Below, piece by piece: positions 1-10,078 of a DNA stretch of 64,000 nt. The DNA lies in assembly GCF_963667555.1 (NCBI RefSeq), contig NZ_OY763421.1, forward strand, positions 1,443,562-1,507,561. The letters run 5' to 3'. The notes beneath the pieces are model-generated. The model was not told the origin of the DNA, did no database searches, and saw only the letters and a program-made list of their open reading frames with translations. Position 1 is the first letter of the stretch. Each line of letters begins with the position of its first letter. Both the position numbers and the translations under genes were made by a program. The DNA comes from an uncultured Methanolobus sp. Lineage in GTDB: Archaea > Halobacteriota > Methanosarcinia > Methanosarcinales > Methanosarcinaceae.

Positions 1-130
1 GCAAAGAACTCATGTAGATTTTCAATATGAATGAAACAATATTATGGATAATATTCTGTGCATAAGCATCGAAGTGTGCCGCCTTCGGCGGATAGTTACT
101 TTGTTTTTAGATTACAATGTTTTTGGGAAA
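1..130. repeat. Right half of dispersed GC-hairpin repeat (copy A)
   Basis: The stretch at 52-115 matches the right half of two longer elements at 13020-13230 and 41276-41472. All three carry the palindrome CCGCCTTCGGCGG (here 79-91), followed by a GCTTTGT-like tail and a TTTAG-TTA sequence. The left half with its CCGGCGAAGCCGG hairpin would lie beyond the window edge. The rest of 131-305 is AT-rich leader for the next gene and I see no other gene in it. Confidence 0.6.
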
Positions 131-305
131 TTAAGATAGCAAAGTTTTGTTCCCTCTTACAAATAAAAAAAGAAGATTTCCACATAGCAAAATTTTAAAT
201 TTGTTTCAACTTATTAAAACTTAAATTAAGTTCAAACTCATTCGAAGTTTAAGTAACAGTTTTATCTGTTCAGATTCATTAGACTTATGGGGGCGTGAGG
301 AATAT

Positions 306-782
306 ATGAAGAGTAATAACACATTTGTAGGAATAGTAGTACTGATTACGATCATACTGGTTACTATTGCCACTTTTACACTGGGATGTGCCGAACCACC
401 GGAAATCCCTGACAATGAGTCAGTTCTTACTGAAGAAAACAGCAGTGAGTACATTTACGGGGATGCAACCGTAGAAAATATACAGATATTCATACTTGAA
501 TCATTTCCTGTTCAGGTACATGTGACTGCAACAGGGTATCTGCCTGATGGGTGCACATCCATAAATGAGAAAACAGTCTCATATAATGAAGAAACAAAGA
601 GTTTTACAGTTGATATAACAACAATAAGACCGGCAGATGAAATGTGCACTGAAGCACTTGTTCCATTTGAAGAAACAATTGCTCTTGATGTGTACGGTCT
701 TGAAAAGGGTACCTATAAAGTGGATGTAAATGGAATTACCGATGAATTCGAACTTCAGATGGATAATATTCCACAGGAATGA
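306..782 (+). CDS. Secreted or membrane-anchored protein of unknown function
   Basis: 158 residues. An N-terminal hydrophobic segment (about residues 7-27) ends in TLGCAEPP, a loose lipobox, so the protein is probably exported and may be lipid-anchored at Cys28. The mature part is a compact beta-rich domain with two further cysteines (in DGCTS and EMCTE) that could form a disulfide. I do not recognise a named family with certainty. The ATG is preceded by GTGAGG, a good ribosome-binding site. It converges with the kinase operon, only 10 bp separating the two stop codons. Function is unknown. Confidence 0.7.
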   Translation: MKSNNTFVGIVVLITIILVTIATFTLGCAEPPEIPDNESVLTEENSSEYIYGDATVENIQIFILESFPVQVHVTATGYLPDGCTSINEKTVSYNEETKSFTVDITTIRPADEMCTEALVPFEETIALDVYGLEKGTYKVDVNGITDEFELQMDNIPQE

Positions 783-792
783 GTACTTCAAC

Positions 793-3700
793 TCATTCCT
801 CTTCTGCCTTTGATGAAAGATTTTCCACATTCCTGATGCAAGAAAGAAGATCCTGCTTTTTGAATATTCCTTTCTGCATTATAAAAGACACATTCTTATC
901 AAGTTCGTCTTTCTCATGAACATCAAGATCCTTTGCAGTACAGACTATTATAGGAATATCAATGGTACTTGGATGCTTCTTTAACTCTTTTATTACATCA
1001 AAACCATCTATTACCGGCATCATCAGATCAAGTATAATAACGTCGGGAGAAAATGTCAGCGCCTTTTCAATACCTTCTTTGCCGCTTGAAGCCATAATCA
1101 CATTGTAGCCTTCCGTTAAAAGCATGGAATCCATGAGTTCCAGCACAGAAGGTTCATCGTCTATGGCAAGTACATTCACCTTTTCAAATGACTTAAGTGT
1201 CTTTAACCTGTCAAGTGAAGAAAGAAGTCCTTCCCTGTCAATTGGTTTTACAAAATAATCAAAGGCTCCCCATATCACACCCAGATCCCTTTCATCCACT
1301 ATGGAAACAATAACGACTGGTATATCCTCGGTTCCTTTTTCCTTTTTAAGATTCCTGAGAACATCCCATCCATCCATTTCAGGCATCATTATATCAAGGG
1401 TGATTGCGAAAGGATGAAGTTCCTTTGCAAGTTCAAGAGCCTCTTTTCCATTATCTGCAAACCTGACATTGTAACCTGCATCCCTTAATGTAAAAGAAAG
1501 AATTTCCTGAGATTTTTTATCATCTTCAACCACAAGAATGAGTGGACGGTAGTTATCTTCATTTTCAACACTTTTAATTCCGGATGTTATTGGACAGACT
1601 GTCCTGCTTACCTCATACTCTTCAGTAGTTTCACCATTGGATTCAGAGACACAGACAGGAGAACTTGCATCAAAATCAAGAGGTATCTCAAAGATAAAAG
1701 AAGAACCAGAACCTATCTCACTCTCAATCCATATATTTCCATGATGCTGTTCTATGAAATTTTTAACCAGGACAAGACCAAGTCCCGTACCCTCATAAAC
1801 CCTGCAGCTTGATGAATCTATCTGGGTGAATGCCTTGAAAAGTTTTTCCTGATTCTCTTTTGATATACCTATTCCATTATCCTTTATTTCGACACGTACA
1901 CAATCACCCTGCAAAGTGACGTAGATAATAACAGAACCTTCGTTGTCTGTGAACTTGATAGCATTACTCAAAAGATTATAGATAATCTGTTTGAACTTTC
2001 CTTTGTCTGCATTTACTGTAATTGCATCGGGGACTATGTTAACTTCAAGATTTATATCCTTTTTATGAGCAAGAGGTGAGATGATGGATCTGATCTCATC
2101 CAGTGAATCACCTATCTCAAACTCTTCCGGATGAAGTGTCATCTTTCCGGCTTCAATCTTTGAAAGATCAAGAATATCATTGATAAGACTGAGCAAATGC
2201 CTGCCACTTTTGGAAATATTGCCAACATATCTTTGTTGCTTATCATTGAGAGAACCAAATGTCTCCTCGGCAAGTATATCTGCAAAACCAATAACCGAAT
2301 TTAGGGGTGTGCGCAGTTCATGGCTCATATTGGCAAGGAACTCACTTTTTGTACGGTTTGCCTCCTCAGCAGTCTTTTTTGCAGCCAGCAAGGTTGCTTC
2401 AGCTTCTTTTCTTTCAGAAATATCAACCAGAACACCTGCAATATGAAGAGGTTCACCGTTCTCAGAATATTCCACAACTTTTCCTTTATTGGAAACCCAC
2501 CTGTATTTACCGTCTTTTCCACGTATACGATATTCACACTCGGCTATAGTGGTTGTACTGTTAAGAATATTGTCAATTGCCATTACAGCACATTCCATGT
2601 CAACCGGATGAATATGCTGCTTCATCCATTCAAAATTATGGCCTATCTCTTCTTCTTCATAGCCGATTATATCTGCATATCTCCTGTTAAAGATAAGGTA
2701 ATCTTCCTTCAGGTTTACATCCCATGTACCTTCATTACTGCCTTCAAGAACTCTCTTCAGGTGCTGCTCACTTTCCCGGAGAGACTTTTCCATACTCCTC
2801 CTTTTAAGCACCATTGCCATGAGTGTTGAATACATATTCAAAGTATCAAAATCATCGGAATTCCATGAACGTGTTCCTTCAACTTCATCCAGACCTACAA
2901 ATCCGATAAGAGTGCCTTCTGTAAATACCGGAAGGACAAGAACTGATTTTATATCCTGCATCTCAAGAATCTCTTTTTCTGCAGATGCTTCGGGAGGTAA
3001 TGATGAAATATCAGTTATATTTATCATTTCGTCATTCTTTAGCTTTGACATCCACCAGGGGAACATGTCAGCAGGCAGATCCTGTAATTCATCCTTCTGA
3101 GCTTGCACATCTTCTGAACACCACTCGTGGGTATTGCTCATAGTTACATCATCTTCATTGAAAATGAACAGATAAGCACGACTTGCTCCGCAGAGAGTAC
3201 CGATTTCCATCAGGGACATGTCTATTGCCATATCAACATTACCCGGATATGTGAGCATTGAAGAAATAGTAAGCATGGTCTTTTCAATTTGATGCTTCCT
3301 TTTCAACAGTTCTTCTGCCTCATTCTTGGAAAGTATCTCATTTTCAAGTTTGGAATTAAGATTATTGACGTAAAATACACTGGCAGTTGCAACAACTAGC
3401 AAGAACAGTATACCTACCAGGAAATATTTCATTCTTTCAAGTGTTGCCATCAGATCGATTGTTTCCTGGAACGGACCTTCATTTATATCGCGCAGGCATT
3501 CAAGTACAGGAACGTAATCCTGTGGCACTGTCCAGCCGGCAACATCACCGATGCTGCTGTTAGCTGACATGGAAGAAGGCATGCTAAGCAGGGAAACAGA
3601 TATCCTTTCTGAAATAGACTTTGAGGTCTGAGGAGATTTTGCTATCACCCAGCCCGGATGAAGTCTTGTACTTACAAAAAAAGGATAATCGTCATATTCC

Positions 3701-4398
3701 TGCGGGTGAATGACTTTGAACTCATCAAGACCTATCTTTCCTTCCATGTACATCTTTTCAAGAATGCCGCAAGGAATTATCCCTACGTCAAAATCACCAT
3801 CCAGCACAGAATAAACTATCTCTTCTGGATTATCGCTAAACTCAATTGATTTAAAATCAGATTCCGGGATTATACGATGTTCTGTGAATTCCCTTTTTGC
3901 CAGCCACCATCCTTCCCATGAAGGAGTTTCCACCACGAGGAAAGAAAGATCGATGGTGTCTGCCAGATTTTCAATATCTTCCCGGTCATTTTCAGTAAAT
4001 ATCACAGTACCTAAAAAAGATGTAGAATCCGGCTCCAAATAGTCAGGTGGCAGGTATGTTACGGTTTCCATAGTTGCAATATTACTGATTCCATTGGACT
4101 GTTCAAGAATAACATAAGTTGCCGGATCAACAATTACAAAATCAATTTCGCCGGATGAAACTCCCTGCTGAATGGAATTGAAATCCATGGGCACCAGATC
4201 GAATGTGAATTCCGGCATTTCAGATGAGAGGTATGTATCTGTGCCGTTTAGTCTTGTGAAAGGCCGGATATGGGAATCGCCTACCAGCACAGCAATAGTG
4301 ATCGTATCTTCATCAGCCACAGCTCCCGGACTAACAGCACTCAAAATCATTATAGAAAAGAGGATCGAAAATGAAAGCAGCTTTAAGCTTATTTTCAC
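793..4398 (-). CDS. Hybrid sensor histidine kinase with PhnD-like substrate-binding sensor domain
   Basis: 1201 residues. A signal peptide (about 1-28) is followed by a phosphonate/phosphate-type (PhnD-like) periplasmic binding domain to about residue 310 and one membrane helix (about 327-347). The cytoplasm then holds GAF (about 375-540), PAS (about 550-670), HisKA with the H-box FLANMSHELRTPLNS (about 690-710), a HATPase domain with N, G1 and G2 boxes (NLLSNAIKF, DNGIGI, GTGLGL), and two receiver domains (about 955-1070 and 1080-1195) with phospho-acceptor motifs LDIMMP and LDLMMP. It should sense an extracytoplasmic ligand and pass phosphate from His to receiver Asp. Its ATG overlaps the upstream kinase stop by four bases (ATGA), so the two are translationally coupled. 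The output partner is not evident. Confidence 0.93.
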   Translation of the reverse strand: MKISLKLLSFSILFSIMILSAVSPGAVADEDTITIAVLVGDSHIRPFTRLNGTDTYLSSEMPEFTFDLVPMDFNSIQQGVSSGEIDFVIVDPATYVILEQSNGISNIATMETVTYLPPDYLEPDSTSFLGTVIFTENDREDIENLADTIDLSFLVVETPSWEGWWLAKREFTEHRIIPESDFKSIEFSDNPEEIVYSVLDGDFDVGIIPCGILEKMYMEGKIGLDEFKVIHPQEYDDYPFFVSTRLHPGWVIAKSPQTSKSISERISVSLLSMPSSMSANSSIGDVAGWTVPQDYVPVLECLRDINEGPFQETIDLMATLERMKYFLVGILFLLVVATASVFYVNNLNSKLENEILSKNEAEELLKRKHQIEKTMLTISSMLTYPGNVDMAIDMSLMEIGTLCGASRAYLFIFNEDDVTMSNTHEWCSEDVQAQKDELQDLPADMFPWWMSKLKNDEMINITDISSLPPEASAEKEILEMQDIKSVLVLPVFTEGTLIGFVGLDEVEGTRSWNSDDFDTLNMYSTLMAMVLKRRSMEKSLRESEQHLKRVLEGSNEGTWDVNLKEDYLIFNRRYADIIGYEEEEIGHNFEWMKQHIHPVDMECAVMAIDNILNSTTTIAECEYRIRGKDGKYRWVSNKGKVVEYSENGEPLHIAGVLVDISERKEAEATLLAAKKTAEEANRTKSEFLANMSHELRTPLNSVIGFADILAEETFGSLNDKQQRYVGNISKSGRHLLSLINDILDLSKIEAGKMTLHPEEFEIGDSLDEIRSIISPLAHKKDINLEVNIVPDAITVNADKGKFKQIIYNLLSNAIKFTDNEGSVIIYVTLQGDCVRVEIKDNGIGISKENQEKLFKAFTQIDSSSCRVYEGTGLGLVLVKNFIEQHHGNIWIESEIGSGSSFIFEIPLDFDASSPVCVSESNGETTEEYEVSRTVCPITSGIKSVENEDNYRPLILVVEDDKKSQEILSFTLRDAGYNVRFADNGKEALELAKELHPFAITLDIMMPEMDGWDVLRNLKKEKGTEDIPVVIVSIVDERDLGVIWGAFDYFVKPIDREGLLSSLDRLKTLKSFEKVNVLAIDDEPSVLELMDSMLLTEGYNVIMASSGKEGIEKALTFSPDVIILDLMMPVIDGFDVIKELKKHPSTIDIPIIVCTAKDLDVHEKDELDKNVSFIMQKGIFKKQDLLSCIRNVENLSSKAEEE

Positions 4399-7300
4399 TT
4401 ATCCACCCCGCAAGAACCTGAAAGATCTTCATTACCAGACGTTTTTTCAAGTTTTCCAAGGATATTAAGAAGATCCTCTTTTGAGAATGCGCCTTTTTGC
4501 AATATACGGAAAGCATTGCTATTCAAATAATCCACTTCATCAGCTTCCATATCCTTGGCAGTGCAAACTATCAATGGTATGTTGATTGTCCTTGAATCTG
4601 ATTTTAATGTGGATATCACATCAAAACCACTTACATTCGGCATCATCAGGTCAACAATCAATACATCAGGATGAGTTTCAAATGCCTTATTGATACCTTC
4701 CTGTCCACCACTTGCGGTTATCACTTCATATCCGAAAGAACGTATCATCTCGGAAAGCATTTCAACGACCATCGGGTCATCATCAATTACCAGAGCTTTA
4801 AATGATGTTTTTCCTGACTTTGTAACAAGGTCAGAAAGAAGTCCCAGCAAGCGATCAGAGTCTACAGGCTTTGTCAGGTGGTCTACAATACCAACGATCA
4901 TACCTATATCCTTCTCACCAAGTGAAGACAACACCAGCACAGGAATGGAAGATGTACAATCGTCCTTTTTCAGGCTTTCCAGTATTTCAGTACCGTCCAT
5001 TCCCGGGAGATTCAGATCAAGAGTAATGGCAAACGGATGAACCTCTTTTGCAATTTCAAGTGCTTGTACACCGTCTTCTACAAGAATGACCTTGAAACCT
5101 GCATCATTTAGCATGAAACTAAGAAGTTCCCTTGAATTCGGATCATCTTCCACCACAAGAATAAGGGGTTCGGAGCCATCGGAATTCTCCGGCTCAAGTA
5201 TTACCAGATCCCTGGAAGAACTTATTGTGGATGTCTGGATGTTATCCACAGATTCTTCTGTTGCAATTACCCTTGCATTGAGATCCTTGTCTTTGAGGTT
5301 CAGAGGGACAGTGATGTGGAAAGTAGAACCTTTGTCTTTTTCACTCTCAACCTCAATAGTACCACCATGCAGTTCAAGAAGGTTCTTTACCAGAGCAAGG
5401 CCAAGACCTGTACCCTCAAACTTGCGGTTACTGGAAGAATCGAGCTGTACAAACGGCTGGAAAAGCTTTGCCTGATCCTCTTTAGATATACCAATGCCAG
5501 TATCGCGGATGCTTACCAGAAGCATCTGATCTTTCATTGAGATATCAACATGGACTTCGCCTTTATCGGGAGTGAACTTTATTGCATTACCAATAAGGTT
5601 GTACATTATCTGTTTCAACTTTCCCCTGTCGGCATTTATGAAAATGCTTCTTGGCCTCATATTGAACTCAAGAACAATATCCTTCTTCGATGAAAGCGGT
5701 TTCATCATAAGATGGAGGTCAGATACAAGATCTGAGAAATCAAATATCTCATGGAAAAGTTCCATCTTTCCGGCTTCTATCTTCGAAATATCCAGAATAT
5801 CATTGATCAGGTTCAGCAGGTGTTTTCCACTATGAGATATATTTCCCATGAACTTGTTCTGCTTTTCATTAAGCTCACCGAAACTTCCATCCAGCAGGAG
5901 ATCAGAAAAACCAATTACTGAATTAAGAGGCGTACGCAGTTCATGACTCATGGTTGCAAGGAACTCGCTCTTTGTACGGTTTGCTGCCTCTGCGTGTATC
6001 TTTGAATCAAGGAGAGCTTTTTCTGTATTCTTTATCTGGGTTATGTCAATAAAACTCTCAATTAATAGTTCACGACCTCCCAGATCCACTATTTCCACCG
6101 ATTTAAGAATCGGAATTCTGGTACCATCAGAACTCACTATCACACGTTCTGATTTATCCAGAGACTGATTCAGATCACTTATAGGACATCTGCCTTTTTC
6201 AGAGGGACAGATGAACTTATGGCAAACACGACCGATTACATCATCCTTTTTACGATTTACCATTTCAAGAGCAGTCGTATTAACATCTACTATCTCATGC
6301 GTATTGGCATCAATAGCAACGACACCACAATTGATGTTGTCTATAATAAGGCTCAATTTCTCCTGGTTTTCATGTTCCAGTCTTTGGATCTCTTTTCTTT
6401 CAGTGATGTCACGGATGATAAGCTGGACAGTTGAATCTGTTTCGTCTGCAAGAGTTGCAGTCACTTCAGCGTCGATGAGTTTTCCATTTGCCTTTTTGAT
6501 CTGCATTTCAGCCTTGCTGAAGCCATTTCTTATTGAATCACCAATAAGAGTATGTAGTAATTCCTGCTGGTCAGCATTTACCAGATCATTTAATCCTATA
6601 CCAACTATAGTCTGGTCTGTCATACATGCAAAAGTGCACGCTTTTTCATTTAAATTCTGTATCATTCCATCTTTTACAATGAAGATCGCATCATTTGAGT
6701 GTTCAAAAAGTAATCTAAATCTGCGTTCTTTCTCACGCAGAAGATCTTCAGCCCGCTTGGTTTCAGTGATATCCCTGAAACTAAGGATCCGACCAATGAC
6801 TTTGTCTTTCCCAAACAAAGGAAATGTGGAAACCTCAAAATAAGTACCGTCTGTGAATTGTACAACAACAATATTACTTACTGTTGTCATGTGATATTTA
6901 CGCAGCATGGAGAAGAGATGATCATAGTTGACCATCCTGTCTTTAAGGTGTTCAAATAGCTTCAGACCATCCTTTTCAACAAGAATGTGCTCGGGAATGT
7001 CCCATAAAGCAATGAACTTGGACTTAAAATGCGTCATCTTGTAATTCTCATCGATTACAACGACACCTTCTGAAACCGATTCTATAATAGAGGAAAGAAG
7101 ACTTTCTCTTGCATTGAGAGTTTCAGCCAGATGATCTATGCTTGAAGCCAGAGATGAGATCTCATCGTTTCCAGGAATGAATGTACTTTCATATGAGGAA
7201 AGGTCAGTCTCTGCTGAATCCACATTTTTCTTCAGGATCGATAGCCTGGAAAGTATGCCGTTTTCAAGGAACATTGTCCCTGCTGCTCCATAGAGAATGC

Positions 7301-8156
7301 CTGCAAAAATAATCACATATAATATGTATGCAAATGTTGCCTTTGCTTTCTGATATATAACACGTGGACTTGAGATCTCAAGAAGTAATGCAGGTTCACC
7401 ATATATGTCTTTGATCACAGTATATCCAAGTACAGTATTTTCGCTAACTGGTTCAATATAGATATTTCCAGGATCATTTGTTGACAAAGATATTTTATTA
7501 AGAGTACTTTCATCTAAACTGTACCCTTGAAGGATCTTATAGTTCAATGGAGTATTGTGTACATCTGTGAAGAAGTCAGCCATTTCGGGAGTAAAATAAT
7601 ATCCGGTTATGAGTGTACCCATGGAACTGGAATTGCTCAATGAGTCCTGTATCGGACGTGATGAAAAGATAAGAGGGCCTTCAGGCAGTATTATAATGCC
7701 GGACGGAGCATAGTTGTTGGACTGAGATGGTAATAGTGGATTTTCCTTGGAAAGTATTGATAGCAATTCGGAGGAAAATTCGATTTCTTTTCCCTGATAA
7801 GGGTCATATGCTTTTTTGAAAACAATGTTGTTAGAATTATCAAGGAACACTATCAAATTCAGATACATTGCTTCCATGTCTTCGGTTTCAAGATTTGATT
7901 CGATGTAATGCGAATCATTTGTTGACATGAATTCATTTGTAACCAGGCTGGATGCCATTCGTTGAGTTAACATTCCAAGATTAAAACCTGCCTGATCAAG
8001 AAATTCTGTGGCTTTATCCATGTCATCAGTAACAGCCTGGCGTTCAAGATCTTCAAAACTCTGGAAAATAATCGAGCCTGCACTGATGTACAAAGTTAAG
8101 ATCAGGAAAAATAGTGTCAAACTGAAAACTATCAGTGTCTTAGAGCGTAGTTTCAT
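4395..8156 (-). CDS. Hybrid sensor histidine kinase (CHASE4-HAMP-PASx3-HisKA-HATPase-REC-REC)
   Basis: 1253 residues. Two membrane helices (about 8-30 and 272-298) bracket an extracytoplasmic CHASE4-type sensor domain. HAMP (about 300-345), three PAS domains (about 350-715), HisKA with FLATMSHELRTPLNS, and HATPase (DTGIGI, GTGLGL) follow. Two C-terminal receivers carry TLDLNLP and VDLMMP. The third PAS holds a cysteine cluster (VCHKFICP and GRCPI, encoded near 6178-6232) that could bind a metal or sense redox; this is inference. The start ATG has a GAGGTTGAG ribosome-binding site. It is the middle gene of a minus-strand operon, 33 bp after the response regulator and overlapping the next kinase. 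It shares the kinase-double-receiver layout with its neighbour, suggesting duplication. Confidence 0.93.
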   Translation of the reverse strand: MKLRSKTLIVFSLTLFFLILTLYISAGSIIFQSFEDLERQAVTDDMDKATEFLDQAGFNLGMLTQRMASSLVTNEFMSTNDSHYIESNLETEDMEAMYLNLIVFLDNSNNIVFKKAYDPYQGKEIEFSSELLSILSKENPLLPSQSNNYAPSGIIILPEGPLIFSSRPIQDSLSNSSSMGTLITGYYFTPEMADFFTDVHNTPLNYKILQGYSLDESTLNKISLSTNDPGNIYIEPVSENTVLGYTVIKDIYGEPALLLEISSPRVIYQKAKATFAYILYVIIFAGILYGAAGTMFLENGILSRLSILKKNVDSAETDLSSYESTFIPGNDEISSLASSIDHLAETLNARESLLSSIIESVSEGVVVIDENYKMTHFKSKFIALWDIPEHILVEKDGLKLFEHLKDRMVNYDHLFSMLRKYHMTTVSNIVVVQFTDGTYFEVSTFPLFGKDKVIGRILSFRDITETKRAEDLLREKERRFRLLFEHSNDAIFIVKDGMIQNLNEKACTFACMTDQTIVGIGLNDLVNADQQELLHTLIGDSIRNGFSKAEMQIKKANGKLIDAEVTATLADETDSTVQLIIRDITERKEIQRLEHENQEKLSLIIDNINCGVVAIDANTHEIVDVNTTALEMVNRKKDDVIGRVCHKFICPSEKGRCPISDLNQSLDKSERVIVSSDGTRIPILKSVEIVDLGGRELLIESFIDITQIKNTEKALLDSKIHAEAANRTKSEFLATMSHELRTPLNSVIGFSDLLLDGSFGELNEKQNKFMGNISHSGKHLLNLINDILDISKIEAGKMELFHEIFDFSDLVSDLHLMMKPLSSKKDIVLEFNMRPRSIFINADRGKLKQIMYNLIGNAIKFTPDKGEVHVDISMKDQMLLVSIRDTGIGISKEDQAKLFQPFVQLDSSSNRKFEGTGLGLALVKNLLELHGGTIEVESEKDKGSTFHITVPLNLKDKDLNARVIATEESVDNIQTSTISSSRDLVILEPENSDGSEPLILVVEDDPNSRELLSFMLNDAGFKVILVEDGVQALEIAKEVHPFAITLDLNLPGMDGTEILESLKKDDCTSSIPVLVLSSLGEKDIGMIVGIVDHLTKPVDSDRLLGLLSDLVTKSGKTSFKALVIDDDPMVVEMLSEMIRSFGYEVITASGGQEGINKAFETHPDVLIVDLMMPNVSGFDVISTLKSDSRTINIPLIVCTAKDMEADEVDYLNSNAFRILQKGAFSKEDLLNILGKLEKTSGNEDLSGSCGVDK

Positions 8157-8189
8157 GGCTCAACCTCAAACTCTTACGCAAAAAGAGGA

Positions 8190-8561
8190 TCAGTTTGAAG
8201 TTTCAAGGTGATATTTGATCTTTTCCTTAAAACTATGGATATCTATTGGTTTGGAAATGTAATCGATACATCCGGCTGCAATAAAACGCTCGTCATCACC
8301 GCGCATTGAGTGAGCTGTCAGAGCAATTACCGGAATGTCTTTTGTATCTTTATCTTCCTTCAATCGTGAAAGAACCTCAAGTCCATCCATTTTAGGTAAC
8401 TGGATATCCAGAAGGATCAGGTCAAACTCTTTCTCTTTTACTTTGTCCAGAGCTATGAACCCGTCCTCTGCAGGAGTTACTTCATATCCATAGGACTCCA
8501 ACAGGTCCACAGTGAGTTCCATATTTACAGGATTGTCCTCAATTACAAGTATGTTGCACAT
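8190..8561 (-). CDS. Single-domain response regulator (REC only)
   Basis: A stand-alone receiver domain of about 123 residues. It has the acidic pair (VIEDN), the phospho-acceptor Asp in LLLDIQLP, the conserved Thr in ALTAH and the Lys in SKPID, so it is a complete CheY/DivK-like receiver without output domain. The ATG at 8561 sits just after a GAGGG ribosome-binding site. An in-frame TTG 12 bases upstream contains that site and is unlikely to be the start. It leads the operon with the two hybrid kinases and is probably a phosphate shuttle between them or to another protein (inference). Confidence 0.9.
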   Translation of the reverse strand: MCNILVIEDNPVNMELTVDLLESYGYEVTPAEDGFIALDKVKEKEFDLILLDIQLPKMDGLEVLSRLKEDKDTKDIPVIALTAHSMRGDDERFIAAGCIDYISKPIDIHSFKEKIKYHLETSN

Positions 8562-8887
8562 TTTTTCCCTCAAGATATTTAGATCCCGCTTAGCTATTGA
8601 CCTTAAAACATCATCAATATCCTCGAAGAATAGTGATATGATTTTAAGTTACTGATACGGTTAATAAATATAATAAATGAATGATAATATTATGTAGTTG
8701 GTTACTCTATAAAAGCATATCGCATACCAATATTCACTGTTAACATTTTCTAAATGTAGAGCTATTTCTTATAAAAGCTAATAAACTTAATTGCAAGAAA
8801 ATTAATCAGCAATGACCGAAGCCAAAGTCATATATAAGAAACATACAAGAATGACTATTCAGGTATAATACCAAAGAGGCATGCTGA
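8562..8887. other. AT-rich intergenic promoter region
   Basis: Divergent gap between the response-regulator operon and the PncC/NMNAT-like gene. A TATA-like ATATATAAG lies near 8829-8836, about 55 bp before the plus-strand ATG. Several AT-rich TATA-like stretches (8660, 8708, 8769) could serve either strand. I see no coding sequence or strong hairpin. Confidence 0.45.
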
Positions 8888-10078
8888 ATGAAAGATAAAG
8901 TTATGGACATACACCACTCACCTTTCAGGATAGTGCTGGCAATAACAGGTGGAGGAACGGAAGCTATCGGGGAACTTCTGCGCCATGGAGGAGGATCGGA
9001 CACTCTTATCGAAGCTATTGTTCCCTATGGAAAAGAATCATTAAAAGACCTGATAGGAAAAGAGCCGGAAAGATATGCTTCTGCTGAAACTGCAAAGGAT
9101 ATGGCAATGTCAGCCTATAGCCGTGCATTGTTACTGGATTCCAGATCAGAAAAACCGGAACATTTGAACCTTATAGGAATTGGAGTTACATGCAAACTTG
9201 CAAAACAAGGAAATGAGCGTGAAGGCAGGCAGCATGAGGTTTATTTTGCAAGTCAGTCTTACTACAGAACTACTGTATCAGGTATTGCGTTTAAAAATAT
9301 AGGAAGCAGGGAAGAACAGGAAAATATTGCCACAAATTTCATTTTAGACAGAATAGCAGCCCTGTGTAAACCTGAAAAGTATGCAAAGAGCGATCTCCAG
9401 CAAACAGATGCTGAAGAAATGACAATTATCCTTGAGAATGAAGCTGAAGCCGACAGTGAAACTTCAGAGCTGCTTCTAAAAACACTGGAAAGTATCAATT
9501 CAGGAAGGACTGTTCCACGAAAAGTGAATCTTGGAACATGTTCCGGCAAACCGGGCATCATTATGTCGGGTTCTTTTAATCCGTGCCACAAGAACCATAT
9601 TGAAATGGCTATGCTTGCTTCTGAAAAATATGGAATGCCTGTGGACTTTGAGATTTCCCTTGCCAATGTTGACAAGCCGCCTATTGACTATATATCCCTG
9701 AAAGAAAGAGTGGATTCTGTCAGAGCTTGCATGCAGGATATGAAAGAAGGTTCTACAGGAAGTATTTATCTTAGTAACTCCCCGCTTTTTGCAGACAAGG
9801 CAATTCTGTTCCCTGAGTCGGTTTTTTTGATCGGAACAGACACCCTTAACAGGCTCTTTAATTTCAATTATTACAGAGAAGGAGAAGACATGCAGAGTCT
9901 TATCGAACATTTCAGGAAGTATGATATAAGGTTCCTGGTTTTCAGGAGAAAGGATGCGGAGATCTGCAGCGAAATCGATATACCTGATATCTGCGAAGTA
10001 GCCTCATATGATTGCTACACTGATGACGGTACATCGTCAACAAAGATTAGAAATGAGAGGAAATGCAGTTTCAGATGA
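8888..10078 (+). CDS. Fusion of CinA C-terminal (NMN deamidase-like) and NMNAT-like nucleotidyltransferase domains
   Basis: 396 residues in two parts. Residues about 14-165 resemble the CinA C-terminal/PncC nicotinamide-nucleotide amidase fold (glycine-rich ITGGGTEAIGELL start, AETAKDMAMSAYSRA helix, ASQSYYRTT strand). Residues about 222-390 carry the nucleotidyltransferase signature G228-SFNPCHKN-H237 (GxFxPxHxxH) and the matching C-terminal SSTKIR (383-388), as in NadD/NMNAT-type adenylyltransferases. Together they suggest pyridine-nucleotide salvage or repair in one chain: deamidation of NMN, then adenylylation. The pairing is seen; the substrate is inference, since the PncC part departs from the usual TAES/CTGG opening. 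The ATG at 8888 follows a TATA box near 8830. Confidence 0.8.
   Translation: MKDKVMDIHHSPFRIVLAITGGGTEAIGELLRHGGGSDTLIEAIVPYGKESLKDLIGKEPERYASAETAKDMAMSAYSRALLLDSRSEKPEHLNLIGIGVTCKLAKQGNEREGRQHEVYFASQSYYRTTVSGIAFKNIGSREEQENIATNFILDRIAALCKPEKYAKSDLQQTDAEEMTIILENEAEADSETSELLLKTLESINSGRTVPRKVNLGTCSGKPGIIMSGSFNPCHKNHIEMAMLASEKYGMPVDFEISLANVDKPPIDYISLKERVDSVRACMQDMKEGSTGSIYLSNSPLFADKAILFPESVFLIGTDTLNRLFNFNYYREGEDMQSLIEHFRKYDIRFLVFRRKDAEICSEIDIPDICEVASYDCYTDDGTSSTKIRNERKCSFR

Noticed and set aside
6211..6843. Long plus-strand frame opposite the CHASE4 hybrid kinase
   Set aside because: It lies wholly inside a clear kinase gene and has no recognisable domains or ribosome-binding site.
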